Assembly: GCF_900005765.1 (NCBI RefSeq)
Contig: NC_041686.1
Span: 744,001-808,000 of the forward strand
DNA from: Plasmodium relictum
Taxonomy: Eukaryota; Apicomplexa; Aconoidasida; Haemosporida; Plasmodiidae
Direction of reading: 5' to 3'
Length of the DNA: 64,000 bases
In this document: in pieces, positions 37,510 through 50,461 of the stretch
Numbering within the stretch: the stretch's first letter is position 1
Layout: each line of letters starts with the position of its first letter
Notes under the pieces: model-generated
Databases searched by the model: none
What the model was told of the DNA's origin: nothing
What the model saw: the letters and a program-made list of their open reading frames with translations, nothing else
Made by a program: the position numbers and the translations under genes

Positions 37510-38032
37510 ATAAATATTCTTTATTAAAAGATATATTATTAATAAAATTATTCATTTTTTTTTTTTTATTCTTTTATATTATATATTTTTTTACTTTAAT
37601 ATTCTTCCTCTAATTGATACATTTCCTGTGAATGGACATTTTTTATCAACATAAACTCCTTCTTTTGCTTCTTTTGGAGTAGCAAAACCTAATCCTACTT
37701 TTTTCCAATATCTTGTATAACTTTTTGATCCCTTTTTTATTTTTTTTGAATTAAAAAAGCATGCTCCTTCCTGCTTCTGATATGCTTTTTCATGCTACAA
37801 CACAAAAAATAAAAAATTATTTATATATCTATAAATACTCATCAGGAAAAGTTTTGTATTTTTATTAACAATTCAACTATATAAACGTAATTTTTTTTTT
37901 TTAGATATTAAATATAATGTATAATCAATATTATTTATATACAATTCATATATATATATATATTTTTTTTTTTATATATATTTTATTATTTCTATTTATT
38001 TATATTACTTGAACATCTAATGCTGTTGCCAT
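37041..38032 (-). CDS. RPS11: 40S ribosomal protein S11 (uS17)
   Basis: Four exons join in phase: 38032-38009 (only eight codons, MATALDVQ), 37794-37595, 37457-37287 and 37131-37041. They give 161 residues, the normal length for eukaryotic uS17. Clear landmarks are [16 protein letters not shown] near the N-terminus, [33 protein letters not shown], the [18 protein letters not shown] stretch, and the uS17 signature [20 protein letters not shown]. It binds 18S rRNA in the body of the small subunit. A tiny first exon carrying the start codon is common in Plasmodium ribosomal protein genes. Intron 2 holds a (TA)n tract at about 37478-37506. The gene is divergent from kinesin-5. Confidence 0.97.
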
Positions 38033-38370
38033 TTCCAATAACTAAAATGAATATTTATATTTTTTGTTAAAAATATATTTTCAAATTTTGTTTAAACGAA
38101 TAGTTTTTTAACTTCTTAAAAGGAAAAATTTCTCTATAAATCTTATGATTACATTAATATATAAAAAATTTTTTTTTTTTAATTTTTCTAATTTTTAATT
38201 TAAAAAAAAAAAAAATTTATCATGGAGGTTTTTTTAAAAAAAAAAATTTTCTTTTTAATTAGCACTATATGTTTATATATTAAAATACCCTATAACTTTT
38301 TAATTTTATAGGAATTCAAAAAAAAAAAAAAAAATTAATATTTTTACATTATTTTCATTAAAAAAAAAAA

Positions 38371-38413
<43 letters not shown>

Positions 38414-39580
38414 AGCAAATTTACTAAGTTTTCTGTGAAAATTTTATTTATATTTTATTCTTGTTTCATAATTGTTAACCCCTTAATCTCTTATATATTT
38501 GTATTATCTATTTCAATATATATATATATAATTATTAGAAAAAAAATAAATTTTAATTTTTAAATACTAAAAAGATTAAATAATCAACTTATTTAATAAA
38601 AGAAAAAAAAAATTAAAAAAAATAAAAAAAAAAAAATATATATATTATTTTTATATTTAAAAATATGAGTGAGATAAATTTTTTTTTTTTTGTTTTATAA
38701 TATAATTTTCTCTAATTTAAAATGATTTAACTTAAATTTTTTATATGTAAAATGGAAAAGTTGACACAGAAAGCATAACATTTTGCTTTTTAATTTTTTA
38801 AATAAAAAGAAGAAAGATAACATAAAAAAAATTCCTTTAGAAATTTATTATTTTCTTTGAAATGAAAAAGTTATCCCTTTTTACATTTGAACATTAAGTT
38901 CTAAAAATGCAAAATAATAGTTTTTTTTTTGTTATGGATGAAATAATGCAATAACTTCTATTCTTGAATTTTAATTATTTTTTTATTGAGGTATTAAATT
39001 ATATTTTTTATTTTCTTTTCCTCTTTCTTTTTAATAGACACAAAATTAATAGTTCTCTTTTTGTTTTATATAAATATTTTATTTAGCAATATAATAATAA
39101 AATTTATATACTTTTTAAATTTTTGGTTACAATAAATTATGTTATCTTTTTATATAAAAAATAAAAAGTGGAAAATTTTATTATTTTTTATTAGTATTAC
39201 TAGGTATAATAAATAATAAACTAAATAGGTATTTACTTTTTTATTTTATCCATTTTCTTTTCATTAATTATTTTGTAAATAAAAAAAAAAATAAATAGTT
39301 TTTTATGTATAAGATTTAAATTTATGTTATGTTCTATACACTATAGCAATAAGGGCGCAAATATATATATATATATATATATATATGAATACTTTTTTAT
39401 TTCTTCTTTTTTTATATTTTTATTTATTTTTTTCTCAAGAAAAATACTACATTAGTTATATTGAGCATTTTTTTTTTTTTTACTTCCTATTGAAATTACA
39501 TATACAATTTTTAATTTAAAATAATTATTTGAATAATAATTTTTTTGTTTATAAATAAAAATAAGAAATAAGAAACAAAA

Positions 39581-39609
39581 TTTTAATGCATATTATTTAT
39601 GCATTAAAA
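39581..39609. repeat. 11-bp inverted repeat with ATGCAT arms
   Basis: The arms TTTTAATGCAT (39581-39591) and ATGCATTAAAA (39599-39609) flank a seven-base loop. Both arms carry the self-complementary ATGCAT, related to the TGCAT core of some ApiAP2 binding motifs. It lies about 920 bases upstream of kinesin-5. Confidence 0.8.
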
Positions 39610-40439
39610 AAAAAAAAAAAAAATTTATAAAATGAAATAGATATATAAGAATAGACATGGATATTTCTGAGAAATAAAAAAAATAAATAGTTACATTTGA
39701 CAATTTTATATTTTCATGCTAAAGAAATACTTCAATAATTAAATTTTTTATTTTATGATATAAATTCTTATTTATATTTTATCATATATCATTTCTTTTT
39801 TCTTTTTTTTTTTTTTAAATTTTTTTTAAATATATTTTTTTATTTTTTATCTCTAAAAAGTATCCTGATAATATTATATTTAAATAGACATTATCTTTTC
39901 TTGTTTATCTATATATATATATATTTTTTAAGTTTTCCATTTTAAACTTTATAATTTAGACATTTTAATTTTGTGTTATAAAGTATTTACTTTTTATAAA
40001 TTTAACTTTTTAAAATAATGAACTTCACAATTTTATTTATTACAGCATATTAAATAGTATAAAGCATATTATTATTTTTTTTCATTAGTATTGAAAAATA
40101 TACGTATAATTATCCTTTTTTTTTTTTTTTTTTTTCGAATTTTGTAAAGTTTTTTAATTTGTATATTTATTACATTTTTATTTTGTTATTTTTATTTTTA
40201 TTTTTTTCTTTTCTTGGATATTGTATGTATATTTTTGTTTGTTTGATATTATTTTTTTTGTAAAAAAATATTTAATTATATATATATATATATTTTGAAT
40301 AAAGCAAAAATGTTTAATTTTATCGTTTTATATATTTTTATATATATAATATTTTTTCAGAATCATGATATTATTTTATAGCGTAAAAATTCTTTCTCTT
40401 TTTTAAAAAATTAAGATTAAATATATATTTATAAGTTTC

Positions 40440-40461
40440 CTCTCTCTCTCTCTCTCTCTCT

Positions 40462-40506
<45 letters not shown>
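40440..40506. repeat. (TC)11 followed by (TA)21 directly upstream of kinesin-5
   Basis: A run of eleven TC units (40441-40462) is followed after two T by a TA tract (40465-40506) that ends 21 bases before the kinesin-5 ATG. TC tracts are much rarer than TA tracts in this genome. Confidence 0.9.
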
Positions 40507-40509
<3 letters not shown>

Positions 40510-40527
40510 AATTGATAAAAAAGAAAA

Positions 40528-43500
40528 ATGCAAAGAGGTTCTTATAATAATGAAAGATCAAGTTGTGTTAATATAAAAGTTATAGTAAGATGTAGACCTT
40601 TAAATGAAAAAGAAAAAAATGATATAAATAATGAAGAAGTAGTTAAAATACATAATAACGAAGTTATAGTAACAGTAAATAGAAATAATGAAATTTATGA
40701 AAAAAAGTACAATTTTGATTATGCTTGTGATAAGAATGTAGATCAAAAAACATTATTTAATAATTATATTTTTCAAATAGTTGATGAAGTAATGTAAAAT
40801 AAAAAAAAAAAAAAAAATTAATAAAATAATAATTATATAAGTACACTTATTTTAATTAAAAAAAAGTTGTTAAATCTATGTGATAAATGTCTTTTTAAAA
40901 AAGTGTTTTTAATATAATGAAAATTTTATTGAAACATTTCATATATAAGTTTTATATATATTAAATATTATATTCCTAATATTTTTTATTTTTATATATT
41001 TAATTATGTCTATTTAATTTTATTCATATATTATTATCTTAATATTTCTTATATTTAATTTTATATATATTCTTCTTTTATTTATTACTATTTTCTTTTT
41101 CTTTTTCTTTTTCTATTTTTTTTTTTTTTTTTTAGGTTTTGGAAGGATTTAATTGTACATTATTTTGCTATGGACAAACAGGTACAGGAAAAACGTATAC
41201 AATGGAAGGTAAGATATTAGAGCTTTTAAAAAATGCTGATAATAAAAAATTAGATTTAAGTGATAGTATAAATAGTGATATAAACTGTTATTATGAATTA
41301 TGTGAAAATGATGATACTGGTATTATTTTTAGAGTTACTAAAAGAATTTTTGAAATATTAAGTAAACGAAAAGAAGAAAAAAGTAAAAAATTTGAAGAAA
41401 ATAATAATATCAGCAAGAATAATATAAAGAATATAGAAATTACGAATGAGGAAGAAAAGCGTCTTGATTTAAATAAATCAGAAAATAAAGATATAAATAA
41501 CATAAATGATATATATAATATAGAGAAAAATGTGTATGATTTCAACATAAAAGTAAGTTATTTAGAAATATATAATGAAGAATTGTGTGATTTATTAAGC
41601 TCTACAAGTGAATCAAATAAATTAAAAATTTATGAAGACACAACGAATAAAAATAAAGGATTAAATGTAGATAAATTAGAGGAAAGAACCATAAATTCTT
41701 TTGAAGAAATATATTATATTGTATGTTCAGCAATTAAAAAGAGGAGGACAGCTGAAACTTCATATAATAAAAAATCTAGTAGGAGTCATTCAATATTTAC
41801 TATAACATTAATTATGAAAGATTTAAATAATGAAGGAGAAAGTATAACAAAAATAGGAAAATTAAATTTAGTTGATTTAGCTGGAAGTGAAAATGCATTA
41901 AAAAGTTCTTTTGGTAATTTAAAAATTAGACAGCAAGAAAGTTGTAATATTAACCAATCTTTATTAACTTTAGGTAGAGTCATTAATGCTCTAATTGAAA
42001 ATTCATCATATATTCCTTATCGTGATTCGAAATTAACTAGATTATTACAAGATTCATTAGGAGGAAAAACAAAAACATTTATAGTTGCAACTATTTCTCC
42101 ATCTTCCTTATGCGTTGATGAAACATTAAGTACTCTTGATTACGTTTTTAGAGCTAAAAATATAAAAAATAAACCTGAAATTAATGTAAAAACTACCAAA
42201 CAACTGAAAATAAAAGATTTAAATAACGAAATTGAAAAATTAAGAAATGCATTAAACTTGAGTAGAGAAAAAAGAGGTGTATATTTAGACAATGAAGAAT
42301 ATAATAATATTCAGAATTCTCTTAAAAAAAATAAAGAAATTATATTACAAAAAGAAAAAATTCTTTTTGAAAAAAGTAAAAAAATAAAAACATTATTAAG
42401 TAAAATGGACTATACTGATGATATTCAAAATCAAATTATTAATTTAATGAAAGATGTCCTCTCTAAATATAAAAATATTCAATCATTACATGAAATTTTG
42501 ATAAACAAAATGGTTGAAGAAAAGTATATTACACAATTTTTAATAAATGAATTTCATATGATGGAAGAAAAGTATTATGATAACATTAAACTTTATAGAG
42601 AATCACAAAAAAAAATATCTTCTATTATAAATGAAAATATTGTTAGTTTAAAAAAGAACATCCAACATAATAAATCATACATAAACGAAATGTGTAAAAA
42701 TATCATGCAAATATTAGTTGACACGAAAAAACATATTATAGAAAATAAGCAATTGTTGATAAAATCAATTAAAGGATTTTATAAATTAAACACAGATTTA
42801 TGCTTTAAAAAAAATGATCTACTTAATTTTGTCTTAGATCACTTAGATATTATTCAAAAATATGATCAAAATTATATATTTATAATTGAAAAAATAAAAA
42901 AGAATATATTAACATGCAGAATTAAATTATTTACTAATAATGACTTATTATCTATAGAAAATCTTAAAAATGAAGAAATAACTTCAGAATTACTTTTTAG
43001 TGATAACTGTTCTAAAGAAACAGAAAATACAATTTTAAAAAGAAACGAAAGGGTATCTAAAATCGAAGGAGAAGAATTAAATGAAAATGAAAATAATAAA
43101 GATCAAAACACTTTAAAAAATGAAAAGAACGTTGGTAATTCATTAAATATTATTGAAGATGATAAAAAAATTATTGATGATAAACTAAATGAAACTTTAT
43201 TAGATGCAGATAACAATTTAAAATTAAAATCGTCTCTTACAAAAAATAATTTAATTATTTTAAAAGAATTAACTTCAAACAATGAGGGTATTGATGCATT
43301 GAAAAAAATTGATAATTATTTATCAGTAGAAAAATTAAATACAGAGTCGTTAATTGAATGTATTAAAAATATTAGTAATTTATTTCATATCTTTCTTAAG
43401 TCTTTCAGTTTTTATTTTAAAAAGAATATAGATGAAAAAACTACCCTTTTGAATACAGAAAAGAAAAATATTGAAAATCTTATTGAAAATTTTCATAATG

Positions 43501-44960
43501 ATTATAAAACATTTGAAGAAAATCTAAGTAATAAAAAATGTAAAATGATAAGTAATTACAAGAAAAAAATAAATGAAGAAATTCAATTATTCCAAGAAAA
43601 TGTTTTAGAAGAAATAAAAACTGTAATATCAAAAAATATTGATAACATTAACAGTAAAATTAATGTTAAATTAGAATCACTAAATAATGAATTACACAAT
43701 GAAGCTAAAAAGGATTATAAAGGTTTTTTTACGAATTCATTGAAAACCTTAAAAACATTTTTATGTGATTATAACGAAAAAAATATAAATTATCATAAAC
43801 AATATTACAATATAAATGATGAATTTTATAAAAAAATTGAAAAATATCATTCAATTCTGGATAATATTTTAATAGATTTAAACAATAAATATATTGATGA
43901 AGAAAGGCAAGTTAAAAATAATATAAAAAATATTGTTAATATATATAACAATTTAGTGGATAAGAATAATAAAGCTATTGATAAAATAGCAGAAGAAATT
44001 TATCATCATACAAATAATAATATAGAAGAAAAAGAGCAGCTTTATCAAATTATATCAAAAAAAATTCTACAAGAGAAAAATGATGTTTTAGAAAAAGAAA
44101 AAGCAAATATTCATGAGTCCAAATCAAATGAAAATATAAAAATATACAACAGTTTATTTGTAGAAAATATTGAAAAATGTAACAAACGTATAAATAAATT
44201 AATAGAAAATCTAAAAAAGGACTATTTTCAAGATATTAACATAATATCAAATTATGAAATAGAGAATAAGGAAGAAATAAAAAACATAAACGAAGAAGTT
44301 AAAAAAATACGTACTTCTATTAATTCAGATTTTATTAATATAAATAACAAAGAAGAAAAAAATGATTTCCATTATAGCGATTATGCATACAATGATAATA
44401 TTTATTTAGAAATAAAAAATAATATCCTAAGGGAAATAGAAGATATCTCTTATAGTAGAAATATAGATTTTAAATGTTTATTTGAAAATATAAATGAAAA
44501 TTTAAATTTTATTATTAAAGCTAATGAATTACCAAAAGATAAAAAATTAAGTGGTGAGTATTTATTTAACTTAAATAATTCCACAAGTATATATCATAAT
44601 AATAGGAACAATTTTATTAATGAATATATAAATAACCAAAAAAATAGCAACTCGCAAATGCCAATAAATAATGATCATAAATTCATAAATGAAAAAATGC
44701 AAACTTCTAATAATTTAAATAAAGTAGAAACAGAGAATGAAAATATTAAGGCTCAAAATATAAAAGAAGATAAAAATGTAAGTAGTAATGAAAATATGAA
44801 TATAAGTTCTATTAACACAAGCGAGAATAAGTATCCAACAACTAAAATTAAAGTTATTGAAAATAGCAACTCAAAAAAAAATTCTCCAACATTGAAAAGA
44901 TTGAAAGAAGATAATTATAAAAATAGAAAATTTAAACTTCCACGAAGATCAAAAAATTAA
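40528..44960 (+). CDS. Kinesin-5 (Eg5/BimC-type mitotic motor)
   Basis: Two exons, 40528-40788 and 41136-44960, joined in phase 0 across a 347-base intron, give about 1361 residues. The motor domain is N-terminal. It begins with NIKVIVRCRPLNEKE, has the P loop GQTGTGKT at 100-107, switch I NKKSSRSH at 298-305 and switch II DLAGSE from 334. YRDSKLTRLLQDSLGGKTKT follows, then the neck RAKNIKNKPEIN. The N-terminal motor, the NKPEIN neck typical of kinesin-5 and a long coiled stalk support the call. Kinesin-5 forms bipolar tetramers that slide antiparallel spindle microtubules. Two insertions lie within the motor, one in loop 5 and one before the VSYLEIYNEEL strand. The stalk runs from about 440 to 1200 and the tail is Asn-rich and ends in a basic patch. 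A BimC box could not be recognised. Confidence 0.95.
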
Positions 44961-46857
44961 TATACAATTTAATTATAGTTTAGGTAAAAAAAAAAAAAAA
45001 AAAAAAAAGGAAAATTCATCAAAAATTAAAGAAAAATATAAAGAAATGAAAATACAATAAATAAAATTACTATAATATTTATTTTAAATTAATTATTTCA
45101 TGTAAAATATAGTTATCAGTAATTATTAGCATATAAGATTTAAGTCAATTTTTTCCTTTTTTTTTTTTTTTTTGAGTGTATGTCTTTTAAATTTGATTAT
45201 TTATGTTTTATAAATTATAATAATTATAAAGTTTTATCATTATTATAATTTTTTTTTTTCTTTGAATTATAGATAAAATAAATACATTTTCATATAACAT
45301 GTGCATTATCATTTTAATTTTTTTTAATTAACATAGTTTACTAGATTTAGGTAGTTGTTTTATATCTATATGCATATATATTTTGTTTTATTATATAAAT
45401 GTGTTGGCTTCAAATCCTTTTTAAGCATATAAACTTTTTTTTTATTATTTTTTTTAGTTCTTAAAGAATATTTTTAAAATAAAAGCTTATAATTTTTTTT
45501 ATTTTATTTTTTTTATTTATGTAAATTTGATTTTTTAAAATATCATATTAAATTATATATTAAATATTCTTCTTTTTTTTCTTTAAATACACTAAGAATG
45601 AGAAATTTTTAATATATATGAATTAGTATTTATTCTTTTATTTTACACATCTAAAGGATGCTTATTTGCTTGACTTCATGTTTCAAATCAAGTTTTAAAA
45701 ATAAATCTAATTAATGTAAGTTTTACTGTTTTATAATAAAAAAGTTTTAAATTAAATTATTTTAAAAAATAATATTGTTAGTAGATGCATACTTTAAAAA
45801 TATTATTTTATCTTTTTCTAATTTTCTTTATTCTCTTTTTTTTTTTTTTTTTTTTTTTAAATATAACATAAAATAAAATCATATTAAGATAATTGTTTAT
45901 AGAAATAATTGACCTTATTAATTTTTTTTTATCTAAAGAAATAATAAACTAAAAAAAAAATTTTTTTTTTTTATAATATGGGAGAATATTTATGTCTAAT
46001 ACAATAAATATCTACAAACTTTTTTTTTGTACACACTTATCATATAAAAGTATTATGCTTTAAAAAAAAAAAATCTGAGGAACAATATATATAATAATTA
46101 TTTAAAATAATATTTAAATATAATTTTTTATTTTATTTTTATTTTTATTTTTACTTTATCTTTTTTTTTTTTTTCCCTTTCCTTTTAATTAGGTGTATTT
46201 TATTTTTTTTAAATAAAAATGAAAATGAAATGAATTGTAGTACATAAATTTCATATTATGAAATTAAATTAAATCTACGTTGAAAGAAAAATGGCATAAT
46301 TTAAAAAAATGAAACTGAACTTTTTTCTATGCTTAATATTTTTACAAGGATCAATTTTTTTGTTTCTTGTGCAAATACTATATTAGAAAAAAAAAATATT
46401 ATAAAAAATAAATTTTAAAACTAAAACAATGAAAAATATATAATAAAAAAAAATTGAAAAATGTAAAAACAAAAAAAAAAAAGGAAAAATACAAAAACAA
46501 AGAAAAAAAAGAGAAAAAATTGAAAAATTTTATTAAAAAAAAAAAAAAAATCATGATTTTTTATTTACATTGCTTACCATCTTAGTAATTTCAATTTATA
46601 AGAATCGTAAGCACTTTCTTTTTAGATATACCTTTATATTCTAATTATTAATATTTTTTTTTAATTTTTTTCTTTATTTGAAAACACTCATAGATACACA
46701 ACAAAAGAATGAATATGAATATTTAATGTGAAAGATTATAAAAACAAAAAAAAAAAAAATTCTTGAAATATGCTTTGATAAATGAGAAAAAAAATTAAAA
46801 AGAAAAATTAATAATAAAATAAAGGAGAAAAAAAAAATTTTTTTTTTTTCAATAAAA
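44961..46857. other. Intergenic region between kinesin-5 and Psf2
   Basis: About 1.9 kb of A/T runs separates two co-oriented genes. The strongest feature is a long A run just after the kinesin stop (44986-45008) and a T run near 45837-45859. A partly symmetrical stretch, CTTGACTTCA..CAAATCAAG, lies at about 45671-45694. No open frame or structural RNA was supportable. Confidence 0.6.
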
Positions 46858-48598
46858 ATGTCAGATGTTTTTTCAATTTTTAGAAAAAAAAGAAGTAAAA
46901 AAACAAAATTATGTAAAACATCAAATAAAAAAAGCAAGAAAAATATATTGATGAATGATAAATGTAGAAGAAGAGCATATGTTAATAATGATATAAAACA
47001 GGATAATAATCATTTAGAAGTAAATAATCACGAATCAAATATTGTGTTAGTAGACTTTCCAAAACTTCCGATAAAAAATATTGAATCTTGTGAAGGAGTT
47101 TATAACATCTTTTATATAAGGGATCAATATTTAATAGGAAACAAAAATGTTACAATTAATAATGAACATTTAATATTACTTGAAACGATTTTAGATAAAT
47201 TGGATTCAGCGATTAATGAACTGAATTCAGAAGAAAATTATTCTACTAAAAAAATATTATCAAGTGTTTATGAAAAAATATTTACTCTTTATAATAGTTT
47301 TAAAAACATAAAAAACAACCTTCCTCAATTATCAAATGCATATGATTGTTTTAAAAGCAATATCATATTTGTACGAGGAAAACAATTTAAAAAAAATTAT
47401 GTTTACGATAACTTAATTAATATATACACCTATCTACAAGATAGTGAACTTCAACAAGATAATATTGAAACTATTAGTCAAACATTGCTTATAAATGATA
47501 AAGTTATTTCTTCTCCATCTTTTATAAATAAAAATATGATTACATCTAATGAATACATAGAATACCTTCCTATGAAATTTAACCCTCATTTTTTAGAATT
47601 AAATAAAATATCTATATATTACTTATTTGAAGAATCAATAAATCATATAATATGGCAAAAAGCACTAGATGAATTAATTGTTGTTAAAGCTTTAGCAGAT
47701 ATTCCTTATTTTGACTTAACTGAAGTTGAAGGATTTGATTTTCAAAAAATGAAATCAGGACAAAGACAATGGTATCCTTTATATATAGCAAAAGAACTAA
47801 GCGAAGAAGGGCTAGCTACTGTTGAATTTCCATTTTGGTTTTATATTGATAATTTAAAAAATATTTACAAGAAAGAATTTGAAGATATGCATGAACTTAC
47901 TGATTTACCAAGCCCTTTTTTTTTTGAAATATCATCAATGTTTTTAGAAAATAATGCTTTTAAAAACTCTACACCTATTGAAACTATTGGTCAAAAAACT
48001 CCTTATAAATACATTTTAAAAGTTGCAGGTAGTAAAAAAAAATTCATTTCTCCATATTTTTTTTTTTATATTTTTTAAATTCACACCTTTATCCTATAAT
48101 ATGTTTATAAAATATATATATATTGATTTTATTATCTTGTTAATAATTATATGTTTTCTTACTTATGCTTCATTATACAAATCATGATATATTTTTGTTC
48201 CTATAAATTTTTTTTTCATAATTTACACATCAGGATTTACATATATATATTTGTGGAAGTTTTCATATTGATTACAAATACAAAAAATGTTTAAGTTAAT
48301 ATCTTTCATTTTTTATTTTTCATTATTTTATTTTATTTAATTTTTTTTTTTTACTTTAGGATTAATTCAAGATATAAGGCAAAAACGTATTCATAAAATT
48401 ATGAACAAATTTAAGAATTGTGATATTTTTTCAGAAATACTAATTATAAATAATATACAAATTTATGAGACATATTGTATTAATTATTTAGCTTCAGTAT
48501 TTTTTCAGAGGCAGAATTCCTCAAATTCAATAGATGAAAACTTTGATGTTAGAAATTATTTGTTTGATCCCTTTATTTTTAGCTCATATAATACATAG
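46858..48598 (+). CDS. PSF2: GINS complex subunit Psf2 with long N-terminal extension
   Basis: Exons 46858-48028 and 48360-48598 join in phase 1 to give about 469 residues. The GINS core starts near residue 265. The landmarks follow the Psf2 order: ALDELIVVKA (the family's E-x-E-L-V start), WYPLYIAKEL (VPLWLA..L position), VEFPFWFYIDNL (P-x-W-L..L), DLPSPFFFEIS (LP-x-x-Y-x-E-I) and, after the intron, LIQDIRQKRIHKI (LI-x-DI..R..KI). GINS (Sld5, Psf1, Psf2, Psf3) joins Cdc45 and MCM to form the replicative helicase. The core of about 205 residues matches the normal size. The first 265 residues have no counterpart in known Psf2. They begin with a basic Lys/Arg/Ser patch that could be a nuclear localisation signal. 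Psf3 was considered because of the PLWLA-like segment, but the LIQDIR..RI block fits Psf2. Confidence 0.8.
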
Positions 48599-50396
48599 AT
48601 GAAAGTTTAAAATGCAAATTATTATTTTTTAATAAAAATTCATAAATACAAAAAATACTATGCTTGTGCATATATATATGTTTTAAATTTTTAAATATTT
48701 CAAAATTTTTGTTTTCTTCTGTTTTTGTATAAGAATTATATATATATAAATGTGTATATATATATATATATATATTTTTATTTTTTTCATTATTTTATTA
48801 TTTTATTTTATTTATTTTTTTTTTTTTTTTTGTATGCTACTTTGTTTAAAAAAATATACTTTTTTTTTTTCTTTTGTTATGTCTTATTTGTTTACATTTT
48901 TTTTTTTTTATTGTATAATTAGTTTCTTTTTTTCACGTTTAAACATTGATTTAAAAAATTGAAATATATATATATTATATATATGTATGTATATATTTTT
49001 AATGATAACATTTTTAAAAATACTTCTTTAATTACTTTAACTGTATCAATAATTTATTAATTTTTTATATAAAAAAAAAAAAATATAATAAAAATAAAAA
49101 TGAATGTATAATAATTTAAAAAAGTTACATTCTTATTTTACAATGGTTAAATATAACTTATTCTAAATTATGTATTTTAAGCATATGAAAAGCTAAATAT
49201 ATATAATGTTTTAGTAAACTTATAAAAAAAATTAAATAAATAAAACCGATAAATTAATCTATATATACGTAAGTGAATATGAAAAATCTACACAATTCAA
49301 TGAATTTATTTCTTACATATTTCTACATATAAATGTAACATAAATAAAAGTGTCTATACTTTTTTCTTTAAGATTTTTATACATTAATATGAATTTTTTA
49401 ACTAGTTATAAAATGAATTTTAATTTATATATATCTCTAGTTCTTACAGAATAACTTTAAGAATGGTTTCCATTGATATTATATATTTTTTTATAAAAAT
49501 TTTAAATAATTTACATTTTTACATATAGATCAATATATATACCTATTTTTGTATTACTTATAATTCATTAAGTATTACCGAAAAAAAAAAAATTTAAACA
49601 AAACTAAATAGCCGTCCAACTACTTTCATTAAACCATTTTACAACTTATTCTTTCAAATAATATTTTCCTTATGAAGTTGATTATTATATAATATTTTTT
49701 TACATTTATTAAAGCTTAGTGCCATATTAGAAGTATTAAAATAAATAATTAATTATTTCGTTTTTTTTTCTAAAAGATATAAATAATATATTAAGAATCT
49801 AAAACTAAAAAAAAAACTCTAAAAATTCTATAAAAATATATCTTTTAATGAATATTAACACATAAATAAAAGGAAGGAAAACAAAAAATATATGAAAACT
49901 TAAATTTTTTTAATAAATAACAACAAAAAAGGAAAAAAAATTAAAAAATAAACTTCATTAAAATTATCTGACAAAGGTCTACATTTGTTGAACAAATAAT
50001 AGTTGAATTTCAATTTAAATTTAATAAGCATGCATAAAAAAAAAAAAATTAAAATAAAATTAAATAAACATAGTATTTTTTTTTTTATTATTATTCTTAC
50101 AATTTTTTAATTTAAAAGAGTAATATTTAGAAAATCTTATTACTTTATTAATCTTTATAAAGTAAAAAAAAAAATTACAAAATTTCATATAATTATACAA
50201 AAATATATGTTAATATATAACAATTATAAAAGGAAAAGAAAAATAATTAAAGGAAAATTATATTACTTTATTACCTTATATACAAATGCACATTACTTTA
50301 TATTTATACATAAAAGTGTAAATTTATAATTTTTATTTTCTTTTTTTTTAAATTTACATATACTACTGCTTTTACCCAAAAAACTTAATTTTTGCA

Positions 50397-50461
<65 letters not shown>

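Larger units (their letters stand above)
38033..40527. promoter_or_regulatory. Divergent promoter region (RPS11 / kinesin-5)
   Basis: About 2.5 kb separates the start codons of two head-to-head genes. It holds (TA)n tracts at 38375-38411 and 39361-39386, an 11-bp inverted repeat with ATGCAT arms at 39581-39609, and a pyrimidine/TA block just upstream of kinesin-5. A rare GGGCGC lies at 39353-39358. No coding frame was supportable. Ribosomal protein and mitotic-motor genes are usually expressed at different stages, so two separate promoters are likely. Confidence 0.5.

Noticed and set aside
46858-48598. Assignment to Psf3 instead of Psf2
   Set aside because: A Psf3-like YFDL and PLWLA alignment is possible, but the DLPSPFFFEIS and LIQDIRQKRIHKI blocks follow the Psf2 order more closely.
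48725-48962. Overlapping 65- and 70-residue frames after Psf2
   Set aside because: Both are Tyr/Ile/Phe strings translated from TA and T runs in the 3' untranslated region.
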